NCBI RefSeq assembly: GCF_014302995.1
Contig: NZ_CP060295.1
Span: forward strand, 682,001-746,000
DNA from: Variovorax sp. PAMC26660
GTDB lineage: Bacteria > Pseudomonadota > Gammaproteobacteria > Burkholderiales > Burkholderiaceae_C
Reading direction: 5' to 3'
DNA length: 64,000 nucleotides
Of this stretch, positions 10,467-18,848 are shown in pieces. The notes below the pieces were generated by a model. It was not told the origin of the DNA and made no database searches. It was given only the letters and a program-made list of their open reading frames with translations. The stretch's first letter is position 1. Each line of letters opens with the position of its first letter. The translations under genes were made by a program, and so were the position numbers.

Positions 10467-10542
10467 TTGGAACTACATCCAATAAAATAGAACCGAATGA
10501 TAGATCGGCGCAATCCGCTGTCAAGACGTGTTCGCGCCGATC
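10467..10542. promoter_or_regulatory. Two inverted repeats in the OPT/IclR divergent promoter
   Basis: TTGGA-N6-TCCAA is perfect at 10467-10482 within an A/T-rich stretch. Further right, GATCGGCGC (10503-10511) and GCGCCGATC (10534-10542) form a perfect 9-bp repeat with a 22-bp spacer. Either could be the IclR-type operator controlling both directions. The 158-bp gap holds no gene. Confidence 0.55.
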
Positions 10543-10600
10543 CGGGAAGACCCCGACGCTGTCGAACCTATGATCCCCAACCCGCCACAAGCCAAGAAAT

Positions 10601-11374
10601 ATGAGCACCCTCGCCAACGCCATGGACGTCCTGAAGCTGATCGCGCGGCTGCGCCGCGACATCACGGTGACGGACGTGGTGACCGAGCTGGGCCTGCCGA
10701 AAAGCTCCGCCTCGCGCACGCTGAGCATGATGGCCGGCTACGGTTTTCTCGACCGCGATGCGGCCACCCGCGCCTACCGGCCGGGCGGCGTGATCATGGA
10801 AGCCTCCTACCACTTCCGCGCATCGCGCAACACGGCGTCACTGGTGGAAGAAGCCCTCGACGCATTGGTGCGCGAGACCAGCTTCACGGGCTACATCAAC
10901 GTGCTCGACGGGGTCGACACGCTGGTGATCCAGATGCGTACCGGCGCCGGCGCGCTGCAGATCTACACGCCGCCGGGCAGCCGTGCGCCGGCCTATTCGA
11001 GCGCCATGGGCCGCGCGCTGCTGGCCCGCCAGAGCGACGAAGAAGTGACGGCGCTGCTCGGCAGCCGGCTCGACCAGGGCCGCGGCCATGCCCCCAAGAC
11101 GCGAAAGGATTTGCTGGGCCGGCTGGCCGTGATTCGCGAGACCGGCTGGGCGTTGTCGCGCGGTGAATACGTGACCAACGTGGCCGGCATCTCCGCGGCG
11201 GTGTTCGATGCCGCCACGCGCCAGACCTACGCCTTCGGCATCGCGCTGCCGGCGGAAATGCTGTCGGAGCCGCTCATCGAGCGCTTCAGCGCGATCGTGC
11301 GCGACGCCGCCAGCAGCGTCGGCAAGCGGGTGGGCGATCCGTATTGGCTCGGCTTCGGTGCATCAAATGCCTGA
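10601..11374 (+). CDS. IclR-family transcriptional regulator
   Basis: 257 aa. The N-terminal winged helix-turn-helix spans roughly residues 1-65 (TVTDVVTELGLPKSSASRTLSMM is the recognition region). The C-terminal IclR effector domain follows, with YSSAMGRALLA and SRGEYVTNVAGISAAVFD. It is divergent from the OPT/DUF917/racemase operon and precedes an ABC importer, so it probably controls one or both in response to the imported compound. The SD is weak (AAGAAAT), but the ATG at 10601 begins exactly at the conserved domain. Confidence 0.88.
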   Translation: MSTLANAMDVLKLIARLRRDITVTDVVTELGLPKSSASRTLSMMAGYGFLDRDAATRAYRPGGVIMEASYHFRASRNTASLVEEALDALVRETSFTGYINVLDGVDTLVIQMRTGAGALQIYTPPGSRAPAYSSAMGRALLARQSDEEVTALLGSRLDQGRGHAPKTRKDLLGRLAVIRETGWALSRGEYVTNVAGISAAVFDAATRQTYAFGIALPAEMLSEPLIERFSAIVRDAASSVGKRVGDPYWLGFGASNA

Positions 11375-11469
11375 GACACAGAGCTGAACCCCTGAAGGGT
11401 GCAGGCCATGCACCACCGCGTTTCACCGGAAGGGTTCGCACCAATCGCGTGCGGGCACCGTTTTTGCTT

Positions 11470-11485
11470 GAATGCCGAAGCATTC
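11470..11485. promoter_or_regulatory. Inverted repeat upstream of the ABC binding-protein gene
   Basis: GAATGC-CGAA-GCATTC is a perfect 6-bp repeat 18 bases before the start codon. A second hairpin, GGTGCA-GGCCA-TGCACC, lies at 11398-11414. One may be the regulator site of this operon, the other an mRNA structure. Confidence 0.35.
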
Positions 11486-11502
11486 ACATTCACGGAACCC
11501 GC

Positions 11503-12537
11503 ATGAACAAGCGCCAACTGGTCCAGTCCTTCCTCGCCGCCTCGGCCCTCAGCTTCGGCCTGTCTTCGGCCTTTGCGCAGACCCCGACGCCGATCAAGTT
11601 CCAGCTCGACTGGCGCTTCGAAGGACCGGCCGCGCTGTTCCTGCATCCCGCGGCCAAGGGCTACTTCAAGGCAGCCGGTCTGGACGTGACCATCGACGCG
11701 GGCAACGGCTCGGGCGGCACGGTCACGCGCGTGGCTTCGGGCGCTTATGAAATGGGTTTTGCCGACCTCGCGGCGCTGATGGAATTCCACGCCAACAACC
11801 CCGACAGCCCGAACAAGCCGGTCGCGGTGATGATGGTCTACAACAATACGCCGGCCTCGGTCATGGCGCTCAAGAAGAGCGGCATCACCAAGCCGGCCGA
11901 CCTCGCGGGCAAGAAGCTCGGCGCGCCGGTGTTCGACGCGGGCCGCCGCGCGTTTCCGATCTTCGCCAAGGCCAACAACATCGGCGCCGTCAACTGGACC
12001 GCCATGGACCCGACGCTGCGCGAAACCATGCTGATGCGCGGCGACATCGACGCCATCACCGGCTTCACCTTCACCTCGCTGCTCAACCTCGAAGCACGCG
12101 GCGCCAAGACGGCCGACGTGGTGATCCTTCCCTACCCCGACTACGGCGTGAAGCTCTACGGCAACGTCATCATCGCGTCGCCCAAGCTCATCAAGGAGAA
12201 CCCGGCGGCGGTGAAGGCCTTCCTCTCGGCCTTCACCAAGGGCGCGAAGGAAGTCATTGCCAACCCTGCGGTGGCCATCGAATCGGTGAAGGCACGCGAC
12301 GGCATCATCGACAGCAAGCTCGAAACGCGCCGCCTGCAACTGGCCATCGACACCGTCATCAACAGCCCCGACGCGCGCGCCGAGGGCTTCGGCGGCGTCA
12401 ACGCGGGCCGCATGGCGCTGATGGCGTCGCAGGTGTCGGACGCCTTCAACACCAAGACCCGCGTGAGCCCCGATGCCGTGTGGACGGCCTCGCTGCTGCC
12501 GCCCGCCGCTGAACTCAACACCGTCCTGCGCAAGTGA
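11503..12537 (+). CDS. ABC transporter periplasmic substrate-binding protein, NMT1/THI5-like
   Basis: 344 aa with a Sec signal peptide (MNKRQLVQSFLAASALS...SSAFAQ, cleavage after AFA). The mature part begins PIKFQLDWRFEGPAALF and contains GYFKAAGLDVTIDAGNGSGGTVTRVASG, typical of the NMT1/THI5-like proteins that bind pyrimidine precursors, taurine, sulfonates or aromatic acids. The ATG at 11503 begins the signal peptide. The ATPase gene starts on its stop codon, so binding protein, ATPase and permease form one importer. Its neighbours (IclR, racemase, DUF917) suggest a nitrogen heterocycle or hydantoin substrate, by inference. Confidence 0.9.
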   Translation: MNKRQLVQSFLAASALSFGLSSAFAQTPTPIKFQLDWRFEGPAALFLHPAAKGYFKAAGLDVTIDAGNGSGGTVTRVASGAYEMGFADLAALMEFHANNPDSPNKPVAVMMVYNNTPASVMALKKSGITKPADLAGKKLGAPVFDAGRRAFPIFAKANNIGAVNWTAMDPTLRETMLMRGDIDAITGFTFTSLLNLEARGAKTADVVILPYPDYGVKLYGNVIIASPKLIKENPAAVKAFLSAFTKGAKEVIANPAVAIESVKARDGIIDSKLETRRLQLAIDTVINSPDARAEGFGGVNAGRMALMASQVSDAFNTKTRVSPDAVWTASLLPPAAELNTVLRK

Positions 12538-13394
12538 TGCAGGCAGCCGCACCGGACACCACGGCCCCCTTCGTCGACTTCCAGGACGTCTGGCTCGCCT
12601 ACAACGAAGAACTGCTGCGCGAGAACCACTTCGCGGTCGAGGCCATCGACCTGAAGGTCAAGCGCGGGGAATTCATCGCCATCGTCGGGCCTTCAGGCTG
12701 CGGCAAGTCGACCTTCATGAAGCTCACCACGGGGCTGAAGATGCCGTCGATGGGCAAGATCCGCATCGACGGCGCACCGGTCACCGGGCCGCTGAAGATT
12801 TCCGGCATGGCCTTCCAGGCGCCCTCGCTGCTGCCGTGGCGCACCACGGTCGACAACGTGCTGCTGCCGCTGGAGATCGTCGAGCCCTATCGCTCGAACT
12901 TCAAGGCCAAGCGCAAGGAATACGTCGAGCGCGCGCGCAAGCTGCTGCAGAAGGTGGGCCTTGCGGGCTATGAAGACAAGTTTCCGTGGCAGCTTTCGGG
13001 CGGCATGCAGCAGCGCGCAAGCATCTGCCGCGCGCTCATTCACGAGCCCAAGATGCTGCTACTCGACGAGCCCTTCGGCGCGCTCGACGCGTTCACGCGC
13101 GAAGAGCTGTGGTGCATCTTGCGCGACCTCTGGACCGAGCAGCAGTTCAACGTGATCCTGGTCACGCACGACCTGCGCGAGTCGGTGTTCCTGGCCGACA
13201 CGGTGTACGTGATGAGCAAGAGCCCGGGGCGCTTTGTGGTCAAGCGCGAGATCGAGCTGCCGCGTCCGCGCGAACTCGAAATCACCTACACCAAGGAGTT
13301 CACCGACATCGTGCTGGAGCTGCGCGGGCACATCGGCGCCATCCGCAACACGGGCATCAGCGCGGCGCAGACGGCCGCTGCCGTGTCACATTGA
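12537..13394 (+). CDS. ABC transporter ATP-binding protein (nitrate/sulfonate/taurine type)
   Basis: 285-aa cytoplasmic ATPase. Walker A GPSGCGKST is at residues 51-59, the Q-loop is in AFQAPSLLPWRT, the signature is LSGGMQQR, Walker B is LLLDEPFGALD and the switch is VTHD. The ATG at 12537 overlaps the stop of the binding-protein gene (TGATG), implying translational coupling. Length and motifs fit the SsuB/TauB group. Confidence 0.92.
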   Translation: MQAAAPDTTAPFVDFQDVWLAYNEELLRENHFAVEAIDLKVKRGEFIAIVGPSGCGKSTFMKLTTGLKMPSMGKIRIDGAPVTGPLKISGMAFQAPSLLPWRTTVDNVLLPLEIVEPYRSNFKAKRKEYVERARKLLQKVGLAGYEDKFPWQLSGGMQQRASICRALIHEPKMLLLDEPFGALDAFTREELWCILRDLWTEQQFNVILVTHDLRESVFLADTVYVMSKSPGRFVVKREIELPRPRELEITYTKEFTDIVLELRGHIGAIRNTGISAAQTAAAVSH

Positions 13395-13407
13395 GCGGAG
13401 CGCACCC

Positions 13408-14178
13408 ATGAAGAACACCAAGCAAATCGAACGCTGGTCGCCCTGGCTGCTGCTGGTCGCCGTGCTCATACTTTGGCAGGTCATCTGCGCGGGCTTCGAG
13501 GTCTCCGACTTCATCTTCCCGAGCCCGTGGCGCATCTGGACGCAGTTCTGGGAATACAAGGAAATCATCGCGGGCCATGCGTGGCGCACCTTCTGGGTCA
13601 CGATGGCGGGCTTCGGCCTGGCGATCGTGGTGGGCGTGCTGATGGGCTTCGTCATCGGCAGCTCGCGCATTGCCTATGCGGCGATCTACCCGCTGATGAC
13701 GGCCTTCAACGCGCTGCCCAAGGCGGCCTTCGTGCCGATCCTGGTGGTGTGGTTCGGCATCGGCGCGGGGCCGGCGATTCTCACGGCCTTCCTGATCAGC
13801 TTCTTCCCGATCATGGTCAACATCGCGACCGGCCTGGCCACGCTGGAGCCGGAGCTTGAAGACGTGCTGCGGGTGCTCGGCGCCAAGCGCTGGGACGTGC
13901 TCATGAAGATCGGCCTGCCGCGCTCCATGCCCTACTTCTTCGGCTCGCTGAAGGTCGCCATCACGCTGGCCTTCGTCGGCACCACGGTGAGCGAGATGAC
14001 GGCCGCCAACGAAGGCATCGGCTACCTGCTGATCTCGGCCGGCTCGGCCATGCAGATGGGCCTGGCCTTCGCGGGCCTGATGGTGGTGGGCGCGATGGCG
14101 ATGCTGATGTATGAACTCTTCAGCGTGATCGAGAAGCACACGACCGGCTGGGCGCATCGCGGTTCGCAGAACCAATGA
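13408..14178 (+). CDS. ABC transporter permease (nitrate/sulfonate/taurine type)
   Basis: 256-aa inner-membrane protein with about six hydrophobic helices. The coupling (EAA) loop is visible as LEDVLRVLGAKRWDVLMKIGLPRSMP, where the EAA---G motif has the usual conserved Gly. It lies 13 bases after the ATPase gene and completes the three-gene importer. A strong hairpin at 14189 ends the operon. Confidence 0.92.
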   Translation: MKNTKQIERWSPWLLLVAVLILWQVICAGFEVSDFIFPSPWRIWTQFWEYKEIIAGHAWRTFWVTMAGFGLAIVVGVLMGFVIGSSRIAYAAIYPLMTAFNALPKAAFVPILVVWFGIGAGPAILTAFLISFFPIMVNIATGLATLEPELEDVLRVLGAKRWDVLMKIGLPRSMPYFFGSLKVAITLAFVGTTVSEMTAANEGIGYLLISAGSAMQMGLAFAGLMVVGAMAMLMYELFSVIEKHTTGWAHRGSQNQ

Positions 14179-14188
14179 TGCGCGGCCA

Positions 14189-14234
14189 CCACTGACCGGC
14201 CGGCACGCGCCCTGCGGCGCGTGCCGGTCAGTGG
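14189..14234. terminator. Hairpin terminator between convergent genes
   Basis: CCACTGA (14189) pairs with TCAGTGG (ending 14234), and CCGGCACGCGCC pairs with GGCGCGTGCCGG around a 4-base loop; the left arm has a 4-base bulge. It sits between the permease and the convergent lipoprotein gene. There is no clear T-run, so Rho-independent activity is likely but not certain. Confidence 0.7.
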
Positions 14235-14235
14235 C

Positions 14236-15195
14236 TCAATCCCCGCAACTGTTCGACGCGTCGACCGCCTTGTTGCGCATGTCGAACCACTGGTTCGCGG
14301 CATCGGCGACCGCCTTGCCCGAACCGTCCTTCATGGCGCTCACCAGCGTGCGCGTGCCACCGATCAAAGTGTCGATCTTGTCCTTGTACATCGCGCACAC
14401 CGGGTCCCATGCGGGCGGTGCCTTCGGGTCCTTGCGCAGCGTGCCGAGTTCGGTGTTCGCGGCGCTCACGGCCTGCAGTGCGGTGTCGATGGCAGGTACG
14501 TTCTGTTTGTCGTCGAGCGCGAGCTTGACGGCGCTGGCGAGCTTGCGGGTTTCGAGCGACACCTTCAGCTTGTGAAAGCCCAGGGTGCCCGGCTTGAGCG
14601 CGGCCAGCTCCGCCTCGTCGCGCTTGAGCGTCTGCCCGGACAGGGCGGTGCCGAAGGTCGCCGTGGCCTTGTTGGCCGCACCGAGTGCCGCGACCAGCGG
14701 CGCATCCATCTGGCGCGCCTTGGCGCCCTTGTCGCTCAGGTATTCCTTGGTGCTTTCGTAGGTGCGGGCTTCCTTGATCAGCGGGTTGACCGCTTCGAGC
14801 GCGGCCTTGAGCACCTTGCCCGGCTCGTCCAGCTCCGGCAGTGGCTGCGTCATGGCCATTGCCTTGTCGAAGGCGCGCAAGGCGTCGTCGACGTCACCAC
14901 CACCGAAGCTGTAGCTGTCGAGCGGCGCGCCGGCCTTGGCGATCTTCGGGTTGGCACGTTGGTAGTCGCGCAGGATCTTGCCGAAGCTGTGCCATTGCAG
15001 CAGCTTGTTGTAGGCCACGACGTAGGCGTTGAGCTTTTCGGCTTGCTGCTTCTCGGGCACCACCAGGCCGGCCGGGGCCACCGCAGCCGACGGTGCCGCA
15101 GGGGCTTCTGGCTTGCAACCGGCAAGCACGACGACCAACGGCAGCGCGAGAACGGAAACGAGACGAGCGACGTTGCTTCGGCGAAATGCTGTCAT
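14236..15195 (-). CDS. YiiG/DUF3829-family lipoprotein
   Basis: 319 aa. The lipoprotein signal ends in the lipobox LAGC with Cys27. The mature part is helical, with LNAYVVAYNKLLQ near residue 55 and a C-terminal FDMRNKAVDASNSC, matching the DUF3829 (YiiG) lipoproteins. It is exported and lipid-anchored; function unknown. The start at 15195 has a strong AGGAGGA SD. It is monocistronic and convergent with the ABC operon. Confidence 0.8.
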   Translation of the reverse strand: MTAFRRSNVARLVSVLALPLVVVLAGCKPEAPAAPSAAVAPAGLVVPEKQQAEKLNAYVVAYNKLLQWHSFGKILRDYQRANPKIAKAGAPLDSYSFGGGDVDDALRAFDKAMAMTQPLPELDEPGKVLKAALEAVNPLIKEARTYESTKEYLSDKGAKARQMDAPLVAALGAANKATATFGTALSGQTLKRDEAELAALKPGTLGFHKLKVSLETRKLASAVKLALDDKQNVPAIDTALQAVSAANTELGTLRKDPKAPPAWDPVCAMYKDKIDTLIGGTRTLVSAMKDGSGKAVADAANQWFDMRNKAVDASNSCGD

Positions 15196-15293
15196 GCGGA
15201 TTCCTCCTGAATTTGCGAATCGGCCACTCTATACGGCGGTGACCGCCGAGGCCTTCAGGTTCGTGTGCTAGTGCAAGCCATTGCGGCGATGCC

Positions 15294-15524
15294 TCAGGCC
15301 GAGTCGAGCAGCAGGGAAGCCTCGTCGCGCCAATAGGCCACTGCCGCCAGCCAGCCCTCCCACACGCATCCATTGCAGCCGCGACCACAGCAGGTGGTGG
15401 GCTCGGACGGTGGCACGCGCAAGGCGACCTGCTGCATCGCGGCTTCGGATTGAATGGCCGCGATCAGCGCCTGGGCGCTGGCAAGGTCGACAGGCTGGGG
15501 AAGGTCTAAGTCGGCGAAAGGCAT
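15294..15524 (-). CDS. Small oxidoreductase-like domain protein
   Basis: 76 aa. The C-terminal half contains CCGRGCNGCVWEGWLAAVAYWR, the Cys-rich block of the 'oxidoreductase-like' family (paired Cys and a CVW motif), suggesting metal or Fe-S binding. The N-terminal half is Pro/Ala-rich. It is divergent from the acyltransferase gene. No enzymatic activity can be assigned. Confidence 0.7.
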   Translation of the reverse strand: MPFADLDLPQPVDLASAQALIAAIQSEAAMQQVALRVPPSEPTTCCGRGCNGCVWEGWLAAVAYWRDEASLLLDSA

Positions 15525-15597
15525 GGGCAGCGTTCGATTGTCGGTGCTTCAGCAGCCCTTCAGGCTCGACCCGAAGAGCTCGCACAGAATCGCCGCG

Positions 15598-16794
15598 ATG
15601 GCCCGTCTTGCCACCGCCCCGCTCCCATTGCAAACCACGCCGCCGCGCATGGCGCACGTCGACCTGCTGCGCGGGCTGCTCGTGGTGTTCGTCGTGCTGC
15701 TGCACGCGAACCTGCGCATTCCGTTCGGGCCATCGGAGCTGGCGCAGTCGTTGGGGCCACGGCTCATGGGCATCCTGTTTCGCAGCGGCTACTACGCGGT
15801 GATCGTGTTCTTCGTGGTCTCGGGCTATCTCATCACAAGCGCATCGATACGGCGTTGGGGCGATCTGTCGCAGGTGCGGCCGGCCGCCTTCTATCGCCTG
15901 CGCGCCGCGCGCATCCTGCCGAGCCTGCTGTTGCTCCTGATGGTGCTGAGCGTGCTGCATCTGGCGGGCAGCACATGGTTCGCACTGGACGCGGGCAAGG
16001 TCTCGCTGTGGCGCGCATGGCTGGCGGCGCTGGGGCTGCATCTGAACTGGCTGGAAGCCCAGGTCGGCTACCTGCCCGGGCCGTGGGGCGTGCTGTGGTC
16101 GCTGTCGGTGGAAGAGGCCTTCTACCTCTTCTTTCCCCTCCTCTGCGTGCTGACGGGCAACGAGCGGCGGCTGGGCTTGCTGCTGCTCGTGCCGATCGCA
16201 CTCGGGCCGTTTGCGCGCAGCGTGTTCACCGACAACGAGCTGTGGCAGGACCACGCGTACCTCTCCGGCATGGACGGCATCGCCTTCGGCTGCCTTGCGG
16301 CCCTGCTCGCGCACCGCATGCCCCGGTTGCCGACGGTGACCATGCAGCGGCTCATGCTGTTCGCGGGCGTGGCGCTGAGCGTGGGGGTCTTCTGCTTTCG
16401 CAAGGAAGCGTTCCATCTGGGCCTGACGCGCTTCGGCCTGCAGGTGACGCTGCTGGAACTGGGCGTGGCGCTGCTGCTGGTGGTCACGCAGTGGCGGCCG
16501 TGGACGTGGTGCGCAGGTGTGGCGGCCGCACCGCTTCGCTGGTTCGGGCGCAACAGCTACGAGGTCTATCTGACGCACATGTTCGTCGTGATCCCCGGTG
16601 CCTGGCTGTACCAGCAGACCGGTGCGCCGGCTGCGTGGATTCCGCTCTGGTTCGTGGCCGTGGTCGCCGCCTCGGGCCTGCTGGGGCAGGTGGTAGCGCA
16701 GTGGTTTTCCGAACCCTGCAACCGGGCACTCAGGCGTCGAGGTTCAGCTCCAGCCGCATCTTCGCGCCCCCCGATTCGCCCGACCCGATCGTGA
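15598..16794 (+). CDS. Acyltransferase-3 family membrane protein (O-acetyltransferase-like)
   Basis: 398 aa with about ten hydrophobic helices. The family start is MAHVDLLRGLLVVFVVLLHAN, where the Arg and His match the conserved pair of acyltransferase-3 proteins; NSYEVYLTHMF near the C-terminus is also typical. These proteins add acetyl or other acyl groups to LPS, exopolysaccharide or peptidoglycan. Two ATGs are possible, 15598 and 15649; the first is kept but has no strong SD. The last 65 bases overlap the 3' end of the convergent histidine kinase gene. Confidence 0.82.
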   Translation: MARLATAPLPLQTTPPRMAHVDLLRGLLVVFVVLLHANLRIPFGPSELAQSLGPRLMGILFRSGYYAVIVFFVVSGYLITSASIRRWGDLSQVRPAAFYRLRAARILPSLLLLLMVLSVLHLAGSTWFALDAGKVSLWRAWLAALGLHLNWLEAQVGYLPGPWGVLWSLSVEEAFYLFFPLLCVLTGNERRLGLLLLVPIALGPFARSVFTDNELWQDHAYLSGMDGIAFGCLAALLAHRMPRLPTVTMQRLMLFAGVALSVGVFCFRKEAFHLGLTRFGLQVTLLELGVALLLVVTQWRPWTWCAGVAAAPLRWFGRNSYEVYLTHMFVVIPGAWLYQQTGAPAAWIPLWFVAVVAASGLLGQVVAQWFSEPCNRALRRRGSAPAASSRPPIRPTRS

Positions 16795-18076
16795 GCTGCC
16801 CGCCGTGCAGGCGCGCAACCTCGGCAACCAGGTGCAGTCCGAGCCCTGCACCGCGCCCGCGCGGCACGAGCCGGTGAAACGGCGCCACCACGCGCTCGCG
16901 GTCCGCCTCGGGAATGCCGGGGCCCGAGTCCAGCACCTCGATGCACGACGGCTCGCACAGCCGCACCTGGATGTCGCAGCCCTGCCCGCCATGCTCGATG
17001 GCGTTCTGGATCAGGTTGGCAAGCGCGCGTTCGAGCGAGGGTGCATCGCCACGCACCATCAATGCCAGGGGCGCGTCGACCGACAGCGTGCAGCGGTTCA
17101 TGATCGCCAGCGGCGCAATGTCGGCCGCCGCGCGCTCGCACAGCGCCTTCAGGTCCACCTGCTGGTCGTGCGATGCGATGTGGTCGAGCCGCTGCAGATC
17201 GAGCAATTGCTCGGCCAGCGTGGCCAGGCGCGCCGAGGCCTGCATCAGCTTCACCTTGAGCGCACCGCTCGGCAGCCCTTCGAGATGAATCTGCAGCGTG
17301 GTGATCGGCGTGCGCAGCTCGTGCGCGGCGTCGGCCAGAAAACGTTCCTGCCGGTCGTAGCCTTCGTTGAGCCGGTCGAAGGCGCGGTTGACCGCATTGA
17401 CCAGCGGCCGGATCTCGCTGGCCACGTTGTCCAGCGGCAGCCGCGTGGTGCGTTCGTGCACGTCGATGCTCTCGGCATGTTCGGCGGTGGCCACCACGCC
17501 CTTGAGGCCGCGCTTCACCACGAAGGGCGTGGCCAGGATCACGCCGAGGCTGGTCAGCAGCGCCATCGGCGCGACCAGGAACAGGAACACGATGCCCGTG
17601 CCCTTGAGCGTGTTCTTGACCGTCAGCGGGCCGCCGGTCTGGGCCATCACGTTGACCGGGCCCGCGCTGGTTTCCACGCGCTCGAAGCGGGCCTTGGGCT
17701 GCGTGTTGTCCGGCGAGGGCTCGATGCCCATGCGTTCCATGCCGTCGAGTGCCGCCAGCAGCGCGACGTACCTCGGCGGCACCTCGCCTTCGCGGACTTC
17801 TTCGCCCTTGGTATCGCGGGCGATGAACCAGAAGGGCGGATCGGCCTTTTGCAGGCGCTGGAACTCGGGCGTTGGCGCCATGACGAGCTTGCCTTCGGCA
17901 TCGCGGGCCAGCGCCCGCTGGATCACCCCGATGGTCTCCTGCCCGGTTTCGTCGACCACGCGGCCCAGCACCCAGGCCAGGCCGATGAAACCACCCAGCA
18001 CCAGCGAACCGACCACCACCTGCAGCAGGATCAGGCTCCAGATCAGCCGCCACCGCAGCGAGAGCAGGCTCATCAT
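16730..18076 (-). CDS. Two-component sensor histidine kinase
   Basis: 448-aa inner-membrane kinase. TM1 is at about residues 12-36, a periplasmic loop follows, and TM2 is near residues 165-190 (VFLFLVAPMALLTSLGVIL). A HAMP-like linker leads to the H-box DAAHELRTPI, then N-box (ALANLIQNAIEHGG), G1 (DSGPGIP) and G2 (GRGAGLGLHL). The start ATGATG overlaps the response-regulator stop by 4 bases. Its 3' end overlaps the acyltransferase gene on the other strand. The partner regulator and the divergent PAP2 gene suggest control of lipid or LPS modification. Confidence 0.92.
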   Translation of the reverse strand: MMSLLSLRWRLIWSLILLQVVVGSLVLGGFIGLAWVLGRVVDETGQETIGVIQRALARDAEGKLVMAPTPEFQRLQKADPPFWFIARDTKGEEVREGEVPPRYVALLAALDGMERMGIEPSPDNTQPKARFERVETSAGPVNVMAQTGGPLTVKNTLKGTGIVFLFLVAPMALLTSLGVILATPFVVKRGLKGVVATAEHAESIDVHERTTRLPLDNVASEIRPLVNAVNRAFDRLNEGYDRQERFLADAAHELRTPITTLQIHLEGLPSGALKVKLMQASARLATLAEQLLDLQRLDHIASHDQQVDLKALCERAAADIAPLAIMNRCTLSVDAPLALMVRGDAPSLERALANLIQNAIEHGGQGCDIQVRLCEPSCIEVLDSGPGIPEADRERVVAPFHRLVPRGRGAGLGLHLVAEVARLHGGQLTIGSGESGGAKMRLELNLDA

Positions 18077-18756
18077 GGGGAAGACGACGCGGCGCAGATC
18101 AGATAGCCCACGCCGCGTATCGCATGGATCTCGACCTGCGCGCCGGCCTTGTCGAGCTTGGAGCGCAGGCGCGAGACGTGCGTGTCGAGCGCGTTCGACT
18201 GGATCTCGTCCTTGTGGCCGTACACGCGGTCTTGCAGGGTTTCGCGCAGCACCGTGCGGCCCCGTTGCTCGAGCAGGGTTTCGAGCACGAGCAATTCACG
18301 GCGTGGCAGCGTGAAGCTCGACTCGCCCACGTGGGCCTGCCGCGCGTGGTGGTCGAAGCGCAGTTGCCCCAGCGTCATGACGAGGTTGGCGCGCACGGCG
18401 GGGCGCCGCGCCAATGCACGCACGCGCGCCATCAACTCGTCCATTGAAAAAGGCTTGGCCAGGTAGTCGTCCGCGCCGCCGTCCAGGCTCAACACACGCT
18501 GGGCCACGTCGGTCATGGCGGTGAGCACCAGCACGGCGGTGGCAATCTCGTTCTGGCGCAGGAAGGCCACCAGCGACAGGCCGTCGCCGTCGGGCAGCCC
18601 GCGGTCGAGCACGATCACGTCATGCTGGGCACCGAGCACGGCCTCTTCGGCTTCGCGCAGCGAGCTGGCCACATCGACCACCGCCTGGTTCTGACGCAGC
18701 GCCGATGCCAGGGCTTGCGCCAGATCGACTTCGTCTTCGACGAGCAGGATTCTCAT
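18073..18756 (-). CDS. OmpR/PhoB-family response regulator
   Basis: 227 aa. The receiver domain has acidic residues in VEDE, the phospho-acceptor Asp in VIVLDRGLPDGDG and Lys in LAKPF. A winged-helix DNA-binding domain follows (SNALDTHVSRLRSKLDKAG; IHAIRGVGYLI). The QseB/TctD/PmrA-like subgroup fits by sequence feel. It is first of the RR-HK pair, divergent from a PAP2 gene; direct repeats at 18816-18845 are a likely binding site. Confidence 0.93.
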   Translation of the reverse strand: MRILLVEDEVDLAQALASALRQNQAVVDVASSLREAEEAVLGAQHDVIVLDRGLPDGDGLSLVAFLRQNEIATAVLVLTAMTDVAQRVLSLDGGADDYLAKPFSMDELMARVRALARRPAVRANLVMTLGQLRFDHHARQAHVGESSFTLPRRELLVLETLLEQRGRTVLRETLQDRVYGHKDEIQSNALDTHVSRLRSKLDKAGAQVEIHAIRGVGYLICAASSSP

Positions 18757-18815
18757 GAGGGATGGTGACGCGCCGGTTGCTGAAAAAATAAGCGGGTCAT
18801 TTTAGGAGAGACCTT

Positions 18816-18845
18816 GCGCAATGTTCGCGCAATGCACGCGCATAA
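18816..18845. promoter_or_regulatory. Three direct repeats at 11-bp spacing (putative response-regulator site)
   Basis: GCGCAATG at 18816, GCGCAATG at 18827 and GCGCATAA at 18838 repeat at exactly one helical turn. OmpR-family regulators bind such head-to-tail half-sites. They lie in the 92-bp gap between the response-regulator gene and the PAP2 gene. Confidence 0.65.
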
Positions 18846-18848
18846 GCT

